Shown piece after piece: positions 39,422-47,442 of a DNA stretch of 64,000 nt. Positions within the stretch are counted from its first letter, which is position 1; every line of letters begins with the position of its first letter. This stretch comes from Methylovirgula sp. (lineage in GTDB: Bacteria; Pseudomonadota; Alphaproteobacteria; Rhizobiales; Beijerinckiaceae): NCBI RefSeq assembly GCF_037200945.1, contig NZ_JBBCGP010000001.1:3470501-3534500 (forward strand), written 5' to 3'. Position numbers and translations under genes: made by a program. Below the pieces are notes generated by a model. That model was not told the DNA's origin. It saw nothing but the letters and a program-made list of their open reading frames with translations, and ran no database searches.

Positions 39422-40579
39422 ATGACCCTCGCGCCTCCCCAACCGCGCACCAAGCCCGCCCAGCCCTTCTTCTCCTCCGGTCCCTGCCCCAAACGGCCCG
39501 GCTGGACGCCTGAGATTTTCAGGGAGGCGCTGCTCGGGCGTTCGCACCGCAGCCCCGCCGGCCAGGCGAAGCTGCAGGAAGCGATTGATCGCACGCGTGC
39601 CGTGCTCAGCGTTCCGGCGGATTATCGGATTGCTATCGTGCCAGCCTCCGATACCGGCGCGATCGAAATGGCCCTGTGGTCGCTCCTGGGCGCGCGCGGG
39701 GTGGATGTGCTGGCGTGGGATGCTTTCGGCGAAAGCTGGGTACATGATGCCGAGTCGCTGAAACTCGCAGATCTGCGCACCTTCCGCGCCCCGCCCGGGA
39801 AGATCGTCGATCTCGCCAAGACCGATTCCGCCCGCGACATTGTCTTTACATGGAACGGCACCAGCACCGGCGTGCGTGTGCCGGACGCGAACTGGATTGC
39901 CGCCGACCGCCAAGGGCTGACGATTTGCGACGCGACCTCCGCCGTTTTCGCGCAGGAGCTCGATTGGCCGAAGCTGGATGTCGTCACCTTCTCCTGGCAG
40001 AAGGCGCTCGGCAGCGAAGCGGCGCATGGAATGCTGGTTCTCAGCCCGCGCGCCGTCGCGCGGCTCGAGAGCTACCGCCCACAATGGCCGATTCCGAAAA
40101 TTTTCCGTCTGGTCGACGCGCACGGCCGCCTCGACGAGGCCCTGTTCAAGGGCTGGACGATCAATACGCCGTCGCTGCTTTGCGTCGAAGATTATCTCGA
40201 CGCGTTGGCTTGGGCGGAATCGGTCGGCGGCCTCGACGCCCTGATTGCCCGCGCCAACGCCAATGCGCGCACGCTCGGCGCTTGGGTCGAAACGACGGAC
40301 TGGATCGACTTCCTCGCCAAGGACGCGGTAACCCGCTCGAACACGAGCCTATGCCTAACCTTAGCCGAGCCCGAGGTGGCGCGACTGCCCGCCCCGGAGC
40401 AGCATGCTCTGGTCGAAGAAATGCTGGAAATTCTCGAAGAAGCCGGTGTCGCCTATGATATCGGCGCCTACCGGCAATCGCCGCCGGGCCTGCGCATCTG
40501 GTGCGGACCGACGATCGAAGCACGCGATCTCACACAGCTCACCGCGTGGCTGGATTACGCATACGGGCTGGCGCGCTGA
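39422..40579 (+). CDS. serC: Phosphoserine aminotransferase
   Basis: A 385-aa PLP enzyme that converts 3-phosphohydroxypyruvate to phosphoserine in serine synthesis. It belongs to the alphaproteobacterial/archaeal SerC subgroup: FFSSGPCPKRPGW start, RSHRSPAGQAKL, and the PLP-binding Lys in TFSWQKALGSEAAHG near residue 198. The length matches that subgroup. In many relatives serA follows at once; here rpsT converges instead, so serA must be elsewhere. ATG start at 39422. Serine supply is of interest because a serine-using lipid pathway is encoded 2 kb away, but no direct link is shown. Confidence 0.93.
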   Translation: MTLAPPQPRTKPAQPFFSSGPCPKRPGWTPEIFREALLGRSHRSPAGQAKLQEAIDRTRAVLSVPADYRIAIVPASDTGAIEMALWSLLGARGVDVLAWDAFGESWVHDAESLKLADLRTFRAPPGKIVDLAKTDSARDIVFTWNGTSTGVRVPDANWIAADRQGLTICDATSAVFAQELDWPKLDVVTFSWQKALGSEAAHGMLVLSPRAVARLESYRPQWPIPKIFRLVDAHGRLDEALFKGWTINTPSLLCVEDYLDALAWAESVGGLDALIARANANARTLGAWVETTDWIDFLAKDAVTRSNTSLCLTLAEPEVARLPAPEQHALVEEMLEILEEAGVAYDIGAYRQSPPGLRIWCGPTIEARDLTQLTAWLDYAYGLAR

Positions 40580-40604
40580 GGCTCTTTTAAACGCATAAGC
40601 TCAT

Positions 40605-40627
40605 CCGAAAAGTCTGCGACTTTTCGG
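40605..40627. repeat. Short palindromic repeat CCGAAAAGTC-type (copy 1)
   Basis: Perfect 10-bp inverted repeat CCGAAAAGTC/GACTTTTCGG with a 3-nt loop, between the convergent serC and rpsT genes. A near copy lies at 43350. It may serve as a terminator but lacks a T-run. It looks like a dispersed intergenic palindrome. Confidence 0.6.
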
Positions 40628-40629
40628 GA

Positions 40630-40899
40630 TTATGCCTTTGCCAGCGCCCGAATACTGTGCGTCAGCCGCGAGACTTTGCGGGAGGCTGTGTTCCGGTGAA
40701 TGATGCCGTTCTGGGCAGCGCGGACGATCACCGGCTCAGCGGCCTTCAGCGCCTCGGCGGCGGCTTCGTGATTGCCGGCGGCAATCGCTTCCTCGACCTT
40801 GCGGACGTAGGTGCGCATGCGCGAACGGCGGGAACGGTTGACCGTCGTGCGATGCTCAATTTTACGGACGGCCTTTTTGGCCGACGAAGTATTCGCCAT
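40630..40899 (-). CDS. rpsT: 30S ribosomal protein S20
   Basis: An 89-aa ribosomal protein that binds 16S rRNA. The sequence is full length and typical, with MANTSSAKKAVRKIEHRT at the start, NRSRRSRMRTYVRKVEEAI, and the C-terminal IHRNTASRKVSRL segment. The frame runs on to 41076, but the ATG at 40899 is the family start. A near-consensus promoter lies upstream at 40981-41009, leaving a leader of about 75 nt that could be a site for translational autocontrol. Confidence 0.97.
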   Translation of the reverse strand: MANTSSAKKAVRKIEHRTTVNRSRRSRMRTYVRKVEEAIAAGNHEAAAEALKAAEPVIVRAAQNGIIHRNTASRKVSRLTHSIRALAKA

Positions 40900-40980
40900 A
40901 GATAGAAATGTCCTGGAAAGGCTCGGCCGAAGGCAACCGTAAAGGGCCGCATCGGCGGATGCGCAAACTCGAAGCGGCAG

Positions 40981-41009
40981 GTTATAATTGCGCTCGCGCT
41001 GGCCGTCAA
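40981..41009 (-). promoter_or_regulatory. Housekeeping promoter of rpsT
   Basis: On the minus strand, TTGACG (41009-41004), an exact 17-bp spacer and TATAAC (40986-40981). Start of transcription expected near 40974. Confidence 0.8.
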
Positions 41010-41084
41010 CGCGCCCGCGAGTTTTTTCACACCGCGCCTTAAACGCTTTGCCGCGGCAAGACCGGCCCAAAAGCACCAGATAAA

Positions 41085-41858
41085 TCAGCGATTTTCGAAC
41101 TTGGCCGGCCGCTTCTCGACAAAAGCCGCCATCCCCTCTTTCTGATCATGCGTGGCGAAAAGCGACTGAAAGGCGCGCCGCTCGAAGAGCAGCCCCTCGG
41201 CCAAGCTCGATTCGGCGACGCGATTGATCGCCTCTTTCGTCAGCAGCAGAGCCGGCAACGAATGTTCCGCGATGGTGGCCGCCGTCTTCAAGGCTTCGGC
41301 CTCCAGTTGATCTGCTGGCACGATCCGGGCGACGAGCCCCACCCGCTCGGCCTCCTCAGCGTCGATCATTCGGCCCGTCAGGCAAAGTTCGATCGCCCTG
41401 GCCTTGCCGATCGCCCGCGTCAGGCGCTGCGACCCGCCGCCACCGGGCATGATCCCGAGTTTGATTTCCGGCTGGCCGAATTTGGCATTGTCGGCGGCGA
41501 TGATGAAGTCACACATCAGGGCGATTTCGCAGCCGCCGCCGAGCGCAAAGCCTGCAACCGCCGCAATTGTCGGCTTGCGCACCCGCGACAGCCTCTGCCA
41601 ATTGGCGATGAAATCCGGGATCAACGCCTCGGCATAGGTCTTGTGCTGCATTTCCTTGATGTCGGCGCCAGCCGCGAAGGCCTTGGCGGAGCCCGTCAGT
41701 ACGATCGCGGAAATTCCGGCGTCAGCCTCCAAGGCATCGAGCGCCTCGTTGAGCGCCACCATCAGTTCGGCGTTGATGGCGTTCAGCGCCTGAGGGCGGT
41801 TGAGCCGAATCAGCCCAACCTTCTCATGGGTTTCGACGAGAATCGTGTCACTTGCCAC
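41085..41858 (-). CDS. Enoyl-CoA hydratase
   Basis: A 257-aa crotonase-fold enzyme, probably adding water to trans-2-enoyl-CoA in fatty acid oxidation. The oxyanion hole is formed by AFAAGADIKEM (about 62-72) and ALGGGCEIALMCDF. The catalytic Glu pair lies in FGQPEIKLGIMPGGGG (about 130-145). It resembles mitochondrial short-chain ECHS1-type hydratases closely. It lies upstream of rpsT on the same strand but with rpsT's own promoter between them. It is divergent from the lipid cluster that begins at 42.1 kb. A role in that cluster is possible but not needed. Confidence 0.92.
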   Translation of the reverse strand: MASDTILVETHEKVGLIRLNRPQALNAINAELMVALNEALDALEADAGISAIVLTGSAKAFAAGADIKEMQHKTYAEALIPDFIANWQRLSRVRKPTIAAVAGFALGGGCEIALMCDFIIAADNAKFGQPEIKLGIMPGGGGSQRLTRAIGKARAIELCLTGRMIDAEEAERVGLVARIVPADQLEAEALKTAATIAEHSLPALLLTKEAINRVAESSLAEGLLFERRAFQSLFATHDQKEGMAAFVEKRPAKFENR

Positions 41859-42110
41859 GCGCGAGGCCCTTTTCTGCTTTGTGCGCTGCTTTTGTTACGC
41901 TTTGTAACCCTATTTGACTTATCATCCTAAGCTTGTGCTTCTAAAGACGTTGAGCTAATTGCGGGCTCTATAGCCCGACGCCGCCCACGGCCGATTGTTC
42001 GCGTTTTTTGCTGGCCGCCGTCGGGAATGTTATGGCTCCAGGGACATAGAAGGCCCGGTCCGCCTTGTCGATTCTCGCAAGGCTAGGCTCGAACATATGG
42101 ACAATCTGAC

Positions 42111-43340
42111 TTGGCACATCGCATAAAAAGTCTCGCAGACTATGCGAACAGACGCTTCGGGCTCGCCGGCAAAGCCTACCTCGAACAATACAATCCGTTT
42201 TTTGTTGAGACCGATACGGCTCGTCACGACGCTCAGGCGAACGGGCGGAATTTTGTCAGCTTCGCCAATTACGATTACCTCGGCGTCTCCGGCCATCCGG
42301 CCGTGAAGGCCGCCGCACTCAACGCGCTTGAGGAACAGGGCGTCGGCGCCCTCGCCTCGCGCCTCGTCGGCGGTCAACGCTCGACCCATCATGTTTTGGA
42401 AGACAAGCTCGCCAGTTTCCTCGGCGTCGAATCGGTTCTCACGCTGGTTTCGGGTTATCTGACCAATGTGACGGCGATTTCACATATGATGAACACGCAT
42501 GATGCAATTTTTCTCGACGAACTGTCCCACAACAGCATCATCAGCGGCGCCAAGGCCGCAAGCGCGACGAGCCATTTCTTCCAGCACAACGATCTCGATC
42601 ATCTGGAATCGCTGCTTGAGCAGAAGCGTGGCTCCTACCGCCATGTGCTGATCGCAGTCGAATCACTTTACAGCATGGACGGCGACATCGTCGATTTGCC
42701 GCGTCTCGTCGAGATCAAGGACCGCTATAATTGCTGGCTCCTGGTCGATGAGGCACATTCCATCGGCGTTCTGGGCCAGGACGGTCGCGGCCTTTGCGAA
42801 CATACCGGTGTCGATCCAAATCAGATCGATCTCATCGTCGGTACGCTCTCGAAGACCTTCGCCTCTTGCGGCGGCTTCATCGCCGGCAAGAAGCCGGTCA
42901 CCGAATGGCTACGCTATACCCTGCCTGGCTTTGTTTTCAGCGTCGGTATCTCGCCGGTGATCTCGGCAGCGGCTTCGACGGCGCTGGATATCGTCCAGAA
43001 AGAAACCTGGCGTATCGAAAAACTGCGCCACAATGCGGAGCTGTTCCTCGAGCTCGCGCATGAGGCCGGGCTCGATACCGGCCCGGCGATTGGGCGCGGC
43101 GTTATGCCGATCCTGTTTAGTGATGGTCTTGAGACCGTCGCCGCCTCCCGACATCTCATGGCGAACGGCTATTACGTACCGCCGATCTTCCAGATCGGCG
43201 TGCCAAAAAATCAGCCGCGGCTGCGCTTTTTCCTCTCCGCTACGCATCGCGAAGAAGATATCCGCGGTGTCATCAATCTCCTCGCCCGGCCGCAAAACCA
43301 GGCGTTGGTCAAAGGCGAGCCTGTTAGCGCCACGCCCTGA
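42111..43340 (+). CDS. spt: PLP-dependent alpha-oxoamine synthase, candidate serine palmitoyltransferase
   Basis: A 409-aa enzyme of the serine palmitoyltransferase / 8-amino-7-oxononanoate synthase family. It condenses an amino acid with an acyl thioester and releases CO2. Family marks are FANYDYLGVSGHP, RLVGGQRSTHHVLE, VDEAHSIGVLG (Asp and His that hold PLP) and the PLP Lys in VGTLSKTFASCGGF near residue 245. Biotin synthesis is unlikely, as no bio gene is near and the neighbours are a ceramide-synthase-like acyltransferase, a sphingolipid-type desaturase and a dedicated ACP. The start is a TTG at 42111 with no strong ribosome binding site, so the true start could differ by a few codons. 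Ketosphinganine formation is inferred from context. Confidence 0.78.
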   Translation: MAHRIKSLADYANRRFGLAGKAYLEQYNPFFVETDTARHDAQANGRNFVSFANYDYLGVSGHPAVKAAALNALEEQGVGALASRLVGGQRSTHHVLEDKLASFLGVESVLTLVSGYLTNVTAISHMMNTHDAIFLDELSHNSIISGAKAASATSHFFQHNDLDHLESLLEQKRGSYRHVLIAVESLYSMDGDIVDLPRLVEIKDRYNCWLLVDEAHSIGVLGQDGRGLCEHTGVDPNQIDLIVGTLSKTFASCGGFIAGKKPVTEWLRYTLPGFVFSVGISPVISAAASTALDIVQKETWRIEKLRHNAELFLELAHEAGLDTGPAIGRGVMPILFSDGLETVAASRHLMANGYYVPPIFQIGVPKNQPRLRFFLSATHREEDIRGVINLLARPQNQALVKGEPVSATP

Positions 43341-43349
43341 AGGCCAGTG

Positions 43350-43371
43350 CCGAAAAAGTGAGACTTTTCGG
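43350..43371. repeat. Short palindromic repeat CCGAAAAGTC-type (copy 2)
   Basis: CCGAAAAAGT then GAG then ACTTTTCGG, a near-perfect inverted repeat with one bulge, in the gap after the oxoamine synthase. It resembles the copy at 40605-40627 in sequence and size. Confidence 0.5.
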
Positions 43372-43447
43372 TCGCATGAACGCTTCGAGATGAGAATTCG
43401 CATCAGCGCCGCTTCAAGTCTCGATGAGCGTCGGCAACGGAAATCGG

Positions 43448-44617
43448 ATGAGTGAAATCAAGATCGTTCCCGTCAAAGGGCTTGGCGGCTTCCTGGAGTT
43501 CTGCAAAGTCCAACGGCTCATCTATAAGGGCATGAAGGGCTTTGCCGCGCAGCTCGACGTGGAGCGTTGGGCCCTATACGGCTCGAAGTTCAATCCGCAT
43601 TTCGAGTCGGTCGATTGGCAGGCGTGGCTTGCCTATAAGGATGGCAAAATCGCAGGCCGCATTCAGGCACAGATCTACAAAGAGCTTGTGCCGCTCGGCG
43701 CCTCGCCGGCGCAATTCGGCTGTCTCGATACGATCGAGGATGATGCTGTACTCGGCGCCCTGCTCGAAGCGGCGGAGACCTGGTTGCGCGATCGCGGTGC
43801 TGGAATCGTGCATGGACCTTTCTCACCATACATCTGGGGCGAAGTGGGTATGCTTGTCGAAGGCTATACGGCCGTGCCGATGATTTTCGTGCCCTGGAAC
43901 CCGGCCTATTTGCCGGCGATGCTCGAACGCCACGGCTACGTGAAAGCCCGCGACCTGATCTCCTATCGCTATGCGATCACCGACAAGGATAAGGACCAAG
44001 GGGCCGGCATCGTCTCCCGGCCTGAATGGCGCGATCGCCTGAAGATCCGCACGATCGACCTCAAAAACATCAAGGCCGAAGCGGTACAGATTGTCGATAT
44101 TTTCAACGACGCCTGGAGCGAGAACTGGGGCTTCGTGCCGTTCACCTACGAGGAATTCATGGCCTCGGCCGACTCGCTGAAATATATAATGCCGCCCGAA
44201 TGCGGCTTCATGGTCGAGCTGGATGGCGTTGCGCAGGCCTTCGCCGTCGTCTTGCCGAATTTGAACGAGATCACCGAAGACTTTGAAGGCAAACTGCTTC
44301 CGTTCGGCTTGCCGAAGGTGATTTCGCGCGTTCGCAACCACCAATACAAGACCGCGCGTCTGATGCTCTTTGGCGTTCGCAAAGCCCTGCAGCGCAAGGC
44401 CATCGGCGGTGCGGTCATCCTTGCCTTCATCCAGGAAATCCGCCGCCGATCCGCACAATATCCGTCGATCGAGCATTGCGAATTCGGCTGGGTGCTCGAG
44501 GACAATATGGGTATGCGCAAGCCGATCGAAATGTCTGGCGCGGAGATCGACAAAGTCCACCGCATCTACGGCAAGGATCTGACGGCGGCCGCGGCACCCA
44601 AGGCGGTCGCGGCCTAA
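43448..44617 (+). CDS. GNAT-fold N-acyltransferase, candidate bacterial ceramide synthase
   Basis: A 389-aa protein of the large GNAT-like group that includes the Caulobacter ceramide synthase bCerS. The key block is GPFSPYIWGEVGMLVEGY, with PMIFVPWNP and YLPAMLERHGYVKARDL directly after. I recall this layout from that group (GPF..S.N.E.G.LV.G). A second conserved block is FNDAWSENWGFVPFTYEEF near 215. It would add an acyl chain to the amino group of a sphingoid base. It follows the oxoamine synthase by 107 bp on the same strand. The ATG at 43448 is chosen over an ATG at 43424, since the conserved part starts after it. Function is inferred from motif and context. Confidence 0.75.
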   Translation: MSEIKIVPVKGLGGFLEFCKVQRLIYKGMKGFAAQLDVERWALYGSKFNPHFESVDWQAWLAYKDGKIAGRIQAQIYKELVPLGASPAQFGCLDTIEDDAVLGALLEAAETWLRDRGAGIVHGPFSPYIWGEVGMLVEGYTAVPMIFVPWNPAYLPAMLERHGYVKARDLISYRYAITDKDKDQGAGIVSRPEWRDRLKIRTIDLKNIKAEAVQIVDIFNDAWSENWGFVPFTYEEFMASADSLKYIMPPECGFMVELDGVAQAFAVVLPNLNEITEDFEGKLLPFGLPKVISRVRNHQYKTARLMLFGVRKALQRKAIGGAVILAFIQEIRRRSAQYPSIEHCEFGWVLEDNMGMRKPIEMSGAEIDKVHRIYGKDLTAAAAPKAVAA

Positions 44618-44762
44618 AGACGAGGATCGGACCCTTCGTTCGACGATTGGTTCGCTTCCAAAGTTGACCGTAGACCTTCGCAAGGCGAGGGTTTCTGGTT
44701 ACTGGTAGACATGAATTCGCTGGGGGGCGAGAACTCGGGACGCGATAAGCGAGGCTTCGCAC

Positions 44763-45788
44763 ATGAATATAGCGGTTCGAGATACAGGGGCTGAGAGCAA
44801 CGAGCCCCCGCACGATTTCCTCGTCGCGGAGCCGATGCGGCCGCATCCGCAGCGTCGGCGCGCCATTCTGGCCGCGCACCCCGAGGTCGCCGAACTTTTC
44901 GTCACCGATCCGCTCACCGCGTTCATCACGCTCGGCGTTGTCATCGGCCAGACCGCGATTGCCGGTTATCTCGGCCATCTCGGCCTCGGCTATTGGTGGC
45001 TGATCTTGATCGTTGCCTATTTTGTCGGCGCCTTCGCCAACCACGCGATGTTCGTCGTCATCCACGACGCGGTTCACAACACGATTTTCAAAACGCCGGA
45101 TGCCAACAAATGGGTGGCGATCCTGGCCGACCTGCCGAATGCCTTCCCGACCGCGATGGGCTTTCGCTGCTATCACCAGAAACATCATTCGCATCTTGGC
45201 GACTACGAGTATGACGCCGACCTGCCCGGCCATCTTGAAGCGAAGCTCGCGGGCAATCGCTGGTATGGCAAAGCGTTCTGGCTCTTTGGATTTGCCTTCT
45301 GGCAGCTCTCCCGCCTCGGCCGGCTCAAGGGCACGGTGCCGATCTGGGGCAAGTGGACCTACATCAACACGGTCGTCGTCATCGTCTATGATGTCGCGAT
45401 GCTCTATTTCTTCGGCTGGAACGCGCTTTTCTATCTCTTCGCGTCATTCTGGTTTTCCGTCGGCCTGCATCCGCTCGGCGCGCGCTGGATCCAGGAGCAT
45501 TTCACCTTCGATCCGCAGCAGGAAACCTACGATTATTACGGGCCGCTCAACATCGTGGCGCTCAACATCGGCTACCACAACGAACACCACGACTTTCCCG
45601 AAATCCCGTGGCGGGCGCTGCCCGAATTGAAGCGCATGGCGCCGGAATTCTACGACAATTTGAAGGCGCATAAATCGCTGACGAAGCTGTTTCTCACCTT
45701 CATCTTCGATCCGCGCTACACGCTCTATTCGCGCGTCGATCGTTCGATCCTGCGCCGCGCCAATGAGGCCGCCGCCGCGACGCGCTAG
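44763..45788 (+). CDS. DEGS1-like sphingolipid delta-4 desaturase family protein
   Basis: This 341-aa membrane di-iron desaturase is strikingly similar to eukaryotic dihydroceramide delta-4 desaturase. The His boxes are HDAVHN (about 100-105), YHQKHHSHLGDYEYDADLP (about 139-157) and NEHHDFPEIPWRALPELKRM (about 275-294). The last, with Asp-Phe-Pro after the His pair and the start PHDFLVAEPMRPHPQRR, are hallmarks of the DES family rather than of DesA/AlkB enzymes. Four to five membrane spans are expected. It would introduce a double bond into the long-chain base of a ceramide. It follows the acyltransferase by 145 bp. The stop at 45786-45788 lies 54 bp before an IS element, so the gene is intact. 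Confidence 0.82.
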   Translation: MNIAVRDTGAESNEPPHDFLVAEPMRPHPQRRRAILAAHPEVAELFVTDPLTAFITLGVVIGQTAIAGYLGHLGLGYWWLILIVAYFVGAFANHAMFVVIHDAVHNTIFKTPDANKWVAILADLPNAFPTAMGFRCYHQKHHSHLGDYEYDADLPGHLEAKLAGNRWYGKAFWLFGFAFWQLSRLGRLKGTVPIWGKWTYINTVVVIVYDVAMLYFFGWNALFYLFASFWFSVGLHPLGARWIQEHFTFDPQQETYDYYGPLNIVALNIGYHNEHHDFPEIPWRALPELKRMAPEFYDNLKAHKSLTKLFLTFIFDPRYTLYSRVDRSILRRANEAAAATR

Positions 45789-47245
45789 AATTCGCGGCGC
45801 AAATGCGACGAGACGCCTCGGCCTTGCCAAGATAATGAATGGTCGTCTGTGAAGAAGGCGTCCCAAGCGGTTTCGTAATGTGTTTCCGGGGCGTTTGCGG
45901 GGCTGATGGCGATCCAGATTGCGGACAACAAAAGGTTGAACCAGGCCAAGAGGCGGCGGAAGTTGTAGCCAGCGGCGGCGAGCACGGCGTTGATCGCGTC
46001 GCCGGCCTGTCCGGCAAGATAATTGCGGCCCATGCGATGTTCAGATTTGGCATGGCCGATGACCGGCTCGACGGCCGAGCGTCTTCGCATCTCGCGCTTG
46101 ATGGCATCGGTCATGCGGCGCTTTTGGCCGGCGGTATAGACCTTGAAGCGGTGTTCCTGCGGCGCATTGTGACCTTTGTAGCCGGCGTCGGCGATAATGC
46201 GCTGAAGGGCGGCGCCGACGATGCGTTCGATGGCGGGAATGACGGTGGCAAGCGTATGGCCGTCATAGGGTTTGCCGGGCAGAGCCTTGGCGTGAACGAT
46301 AAATTGGCCGCCTTTCGAGTGCGCGAGCGTCGTCGCGACCGAGACCTTCACGCCGAACTCGTAAGGCTTGTGCGCCTTGCCTTTGCCGATGCATTCGACC
46401 TCTGGCGCATGCAGGCTGAAGACGCGGAGATCGGCATCGGCCGGGGTGCCTTTGATGCGGCGCAGGTTCCTGTTCTGCGCGTGAACCCGGCGCGCCAGCA
46501 TCAGCTCCTTAGCGAAGGCGTCTTCGAGCGGCGCGTGGGCTTTGATCTTGCGGGCGATGTCGCGGATGGTGCGGCCGAGCTGGGTCTTCAACGTCTTCAG
46601 CGCCCGCTTTGCCCGCTTGAAGTGCTTGGCATGCGCATAGCGCTGCTGCTGGATCAAAGCGAACTTGCCGACGCGCACATAGGATTGGCGCAGCCCGACG
46701 CCATGTTTCTTGGCGAGCCGCACCAGCCGCTCGCGCGCACGATGCATCAACCGCGCATCGGTCGGGAAGGCGACCGCCTTCGGCTGCACCGTCGTGTCGA
46801 CAATGACCTTGGTGAAGTCGGCGGGTTTTGCTGCGCCAACGCGCGGCGCCGTTGCAAGGCTCTCCTGCAAAAGCGCGACGAGCCTTTCTTCACCCATCCT
46901 TTGCCGCCAGCGCGTGATCGAGGAGCGATCGAAGCGAAGCTTGTGGCGGAAAAACTCCTCGCCACAGAACAGCTGATAATAGGGGTTCTCGACCCAACGA
47001 TCACACAAAACCTCGTCGGAAAGATCGTGCATGTGCTTCAGGATGGCGAGCCCCGCCATCAGCCTGGTCGCCAGCGGCGGATGTCCCGGCTTGTCGCTGT
47101 AGGCGGCACCGAAGCTTGTTTCGAGAAAGCCCCAATCGATCGCCCCGGCGAGCTTCGCGAGCGGATGGCTCATGTCGACGATCTGGTCGAGCCGGGCTTT
47201 GAAAAGATCCTTCTGCCCAGTCTCGCGCTGCTCTTTCGGCCGCAT
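45785..47245 (-). CDS. IS5-like family transposase
   Basis: A 486-aa DDE transposase with an N-terminal DUF772-type domain (SHPLAKLAGAIDWGFLE, HPPLATRLMAGLAILKHM, RWVENPYYQLFCGEEFF). The catalytic region has VIVDTTVQPKAVAFPTDARL (first Asp), IADAGYKGHN (second Asp) and the Glu region in RRRSAVEPVIGHAKSEHRM. The frame runs to a GTG at 47287, but the ATG at 47245 has GGAGGG 8 bp upstream. There is no stop inside the element. The frame reads through the left inverted repeat (encoding FFTDD) and 18 host codons before a TAG at 45785-45787 that overlaps the desaturase stop region. Otherwise it looks intact and possibly active. Confidence 0.9.
   Translation of the reverse strand: MRPKEQRETGQKDLFKARLDQIVDMSHPLAKLAGAIDWGFLETSFGAAYSDKPGHPPLATRLMAGLAILKHMHDLSDEVLCDRWVENPYYQLFCGEEFFRHKLRFDRSSITRWRQRMGEERLVALLQESLATAPRVGAAKPADFTKVIVDTTVQPKAVAFPTDARLMHRARERLVRLAKKHGVGLRQSYVRVGKFALIQQQRYAHAKHFKRAKRALKTLKTQLGRTIRDIARKIKAHAPLEDAFAKELMLARRVHAQNRNLRRIKGTPADADLRVFSLHAPEVECIGKGKAHKPYEFGVKVSVATTLAHSKGGQFIVHAKALPGKPYDGHTLATVIPAIERIVGAALQRIIADAGYKGHNAPQEHRFKVYTAGQKRRMTDAIKREMRRRSAVEPVIGHAKSEHRMGRNYLAGQAGDAINAVLAAAGYNFRRLLAWFNLLLSAIWIAISPANAPETHYETAWDAFFTDDHSLSWQGRGVSSHLRREF
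45836..45841. repeat. Target-site duplication, left copy
   Basis: TGAATG directly left of the IS left end; it is repeated exactly at the right end. Confidence 0.75.
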
Positions 47246-47414
47246 CAGAATCACCCTCCGCTTCGTCCCCGAAACGAAGAGAATCACGAGCAGAGCCGCC
47301 GATCAATTTGCAAGAAAAAACCATCCCCAAGCCGCCAAATCCGGCAAAAACCAATACTGGCCGAGACCCAAAAATCACTCTTAATCAGTAGCTTGGTTGT
47401 TCTTCACGGACGAC
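45842..47414 (-). mobile_element. Insertion sequence, IS5-like, 1,573 bp, with target duplication
   Basis: The ends are 15-bp inverted repeats with 14/15 identity: GTCGTCTGTGAAGAA at 45842-45856, and the complement of GTCGTCCGTGAAGAA at 47400-47414. The hexamer TGAATG flanks both sides (45836-45841 and 47415-47420), consistent with a target-site duplication. One transposase gene fills it. It lies between the convergent ends of the desaturase and glycosyltransferase genes. The intact repeats and duplication suggest recent insertion. Confidence 0.88.
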
Positions 47415-47420
47415 TGAATG
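47415..47420. repeat. Target-site duplication, right copy
   Basis: TGAATG directly right of the IS right end, identical to 45836-45841. Confidence 0.75.
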
Positions 47421-47442
47421 CTTGGCCGCAATCGCGGCTAGG

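Noticed and set aside
42111..43340. 8-amino-7-oxononanoate synthase (BioF) for biotin
   Set aside because: The fold family allows it, but no bioA/B/D gene is near, and the neighbours are ceramide-synthase-like and desaturase genes.
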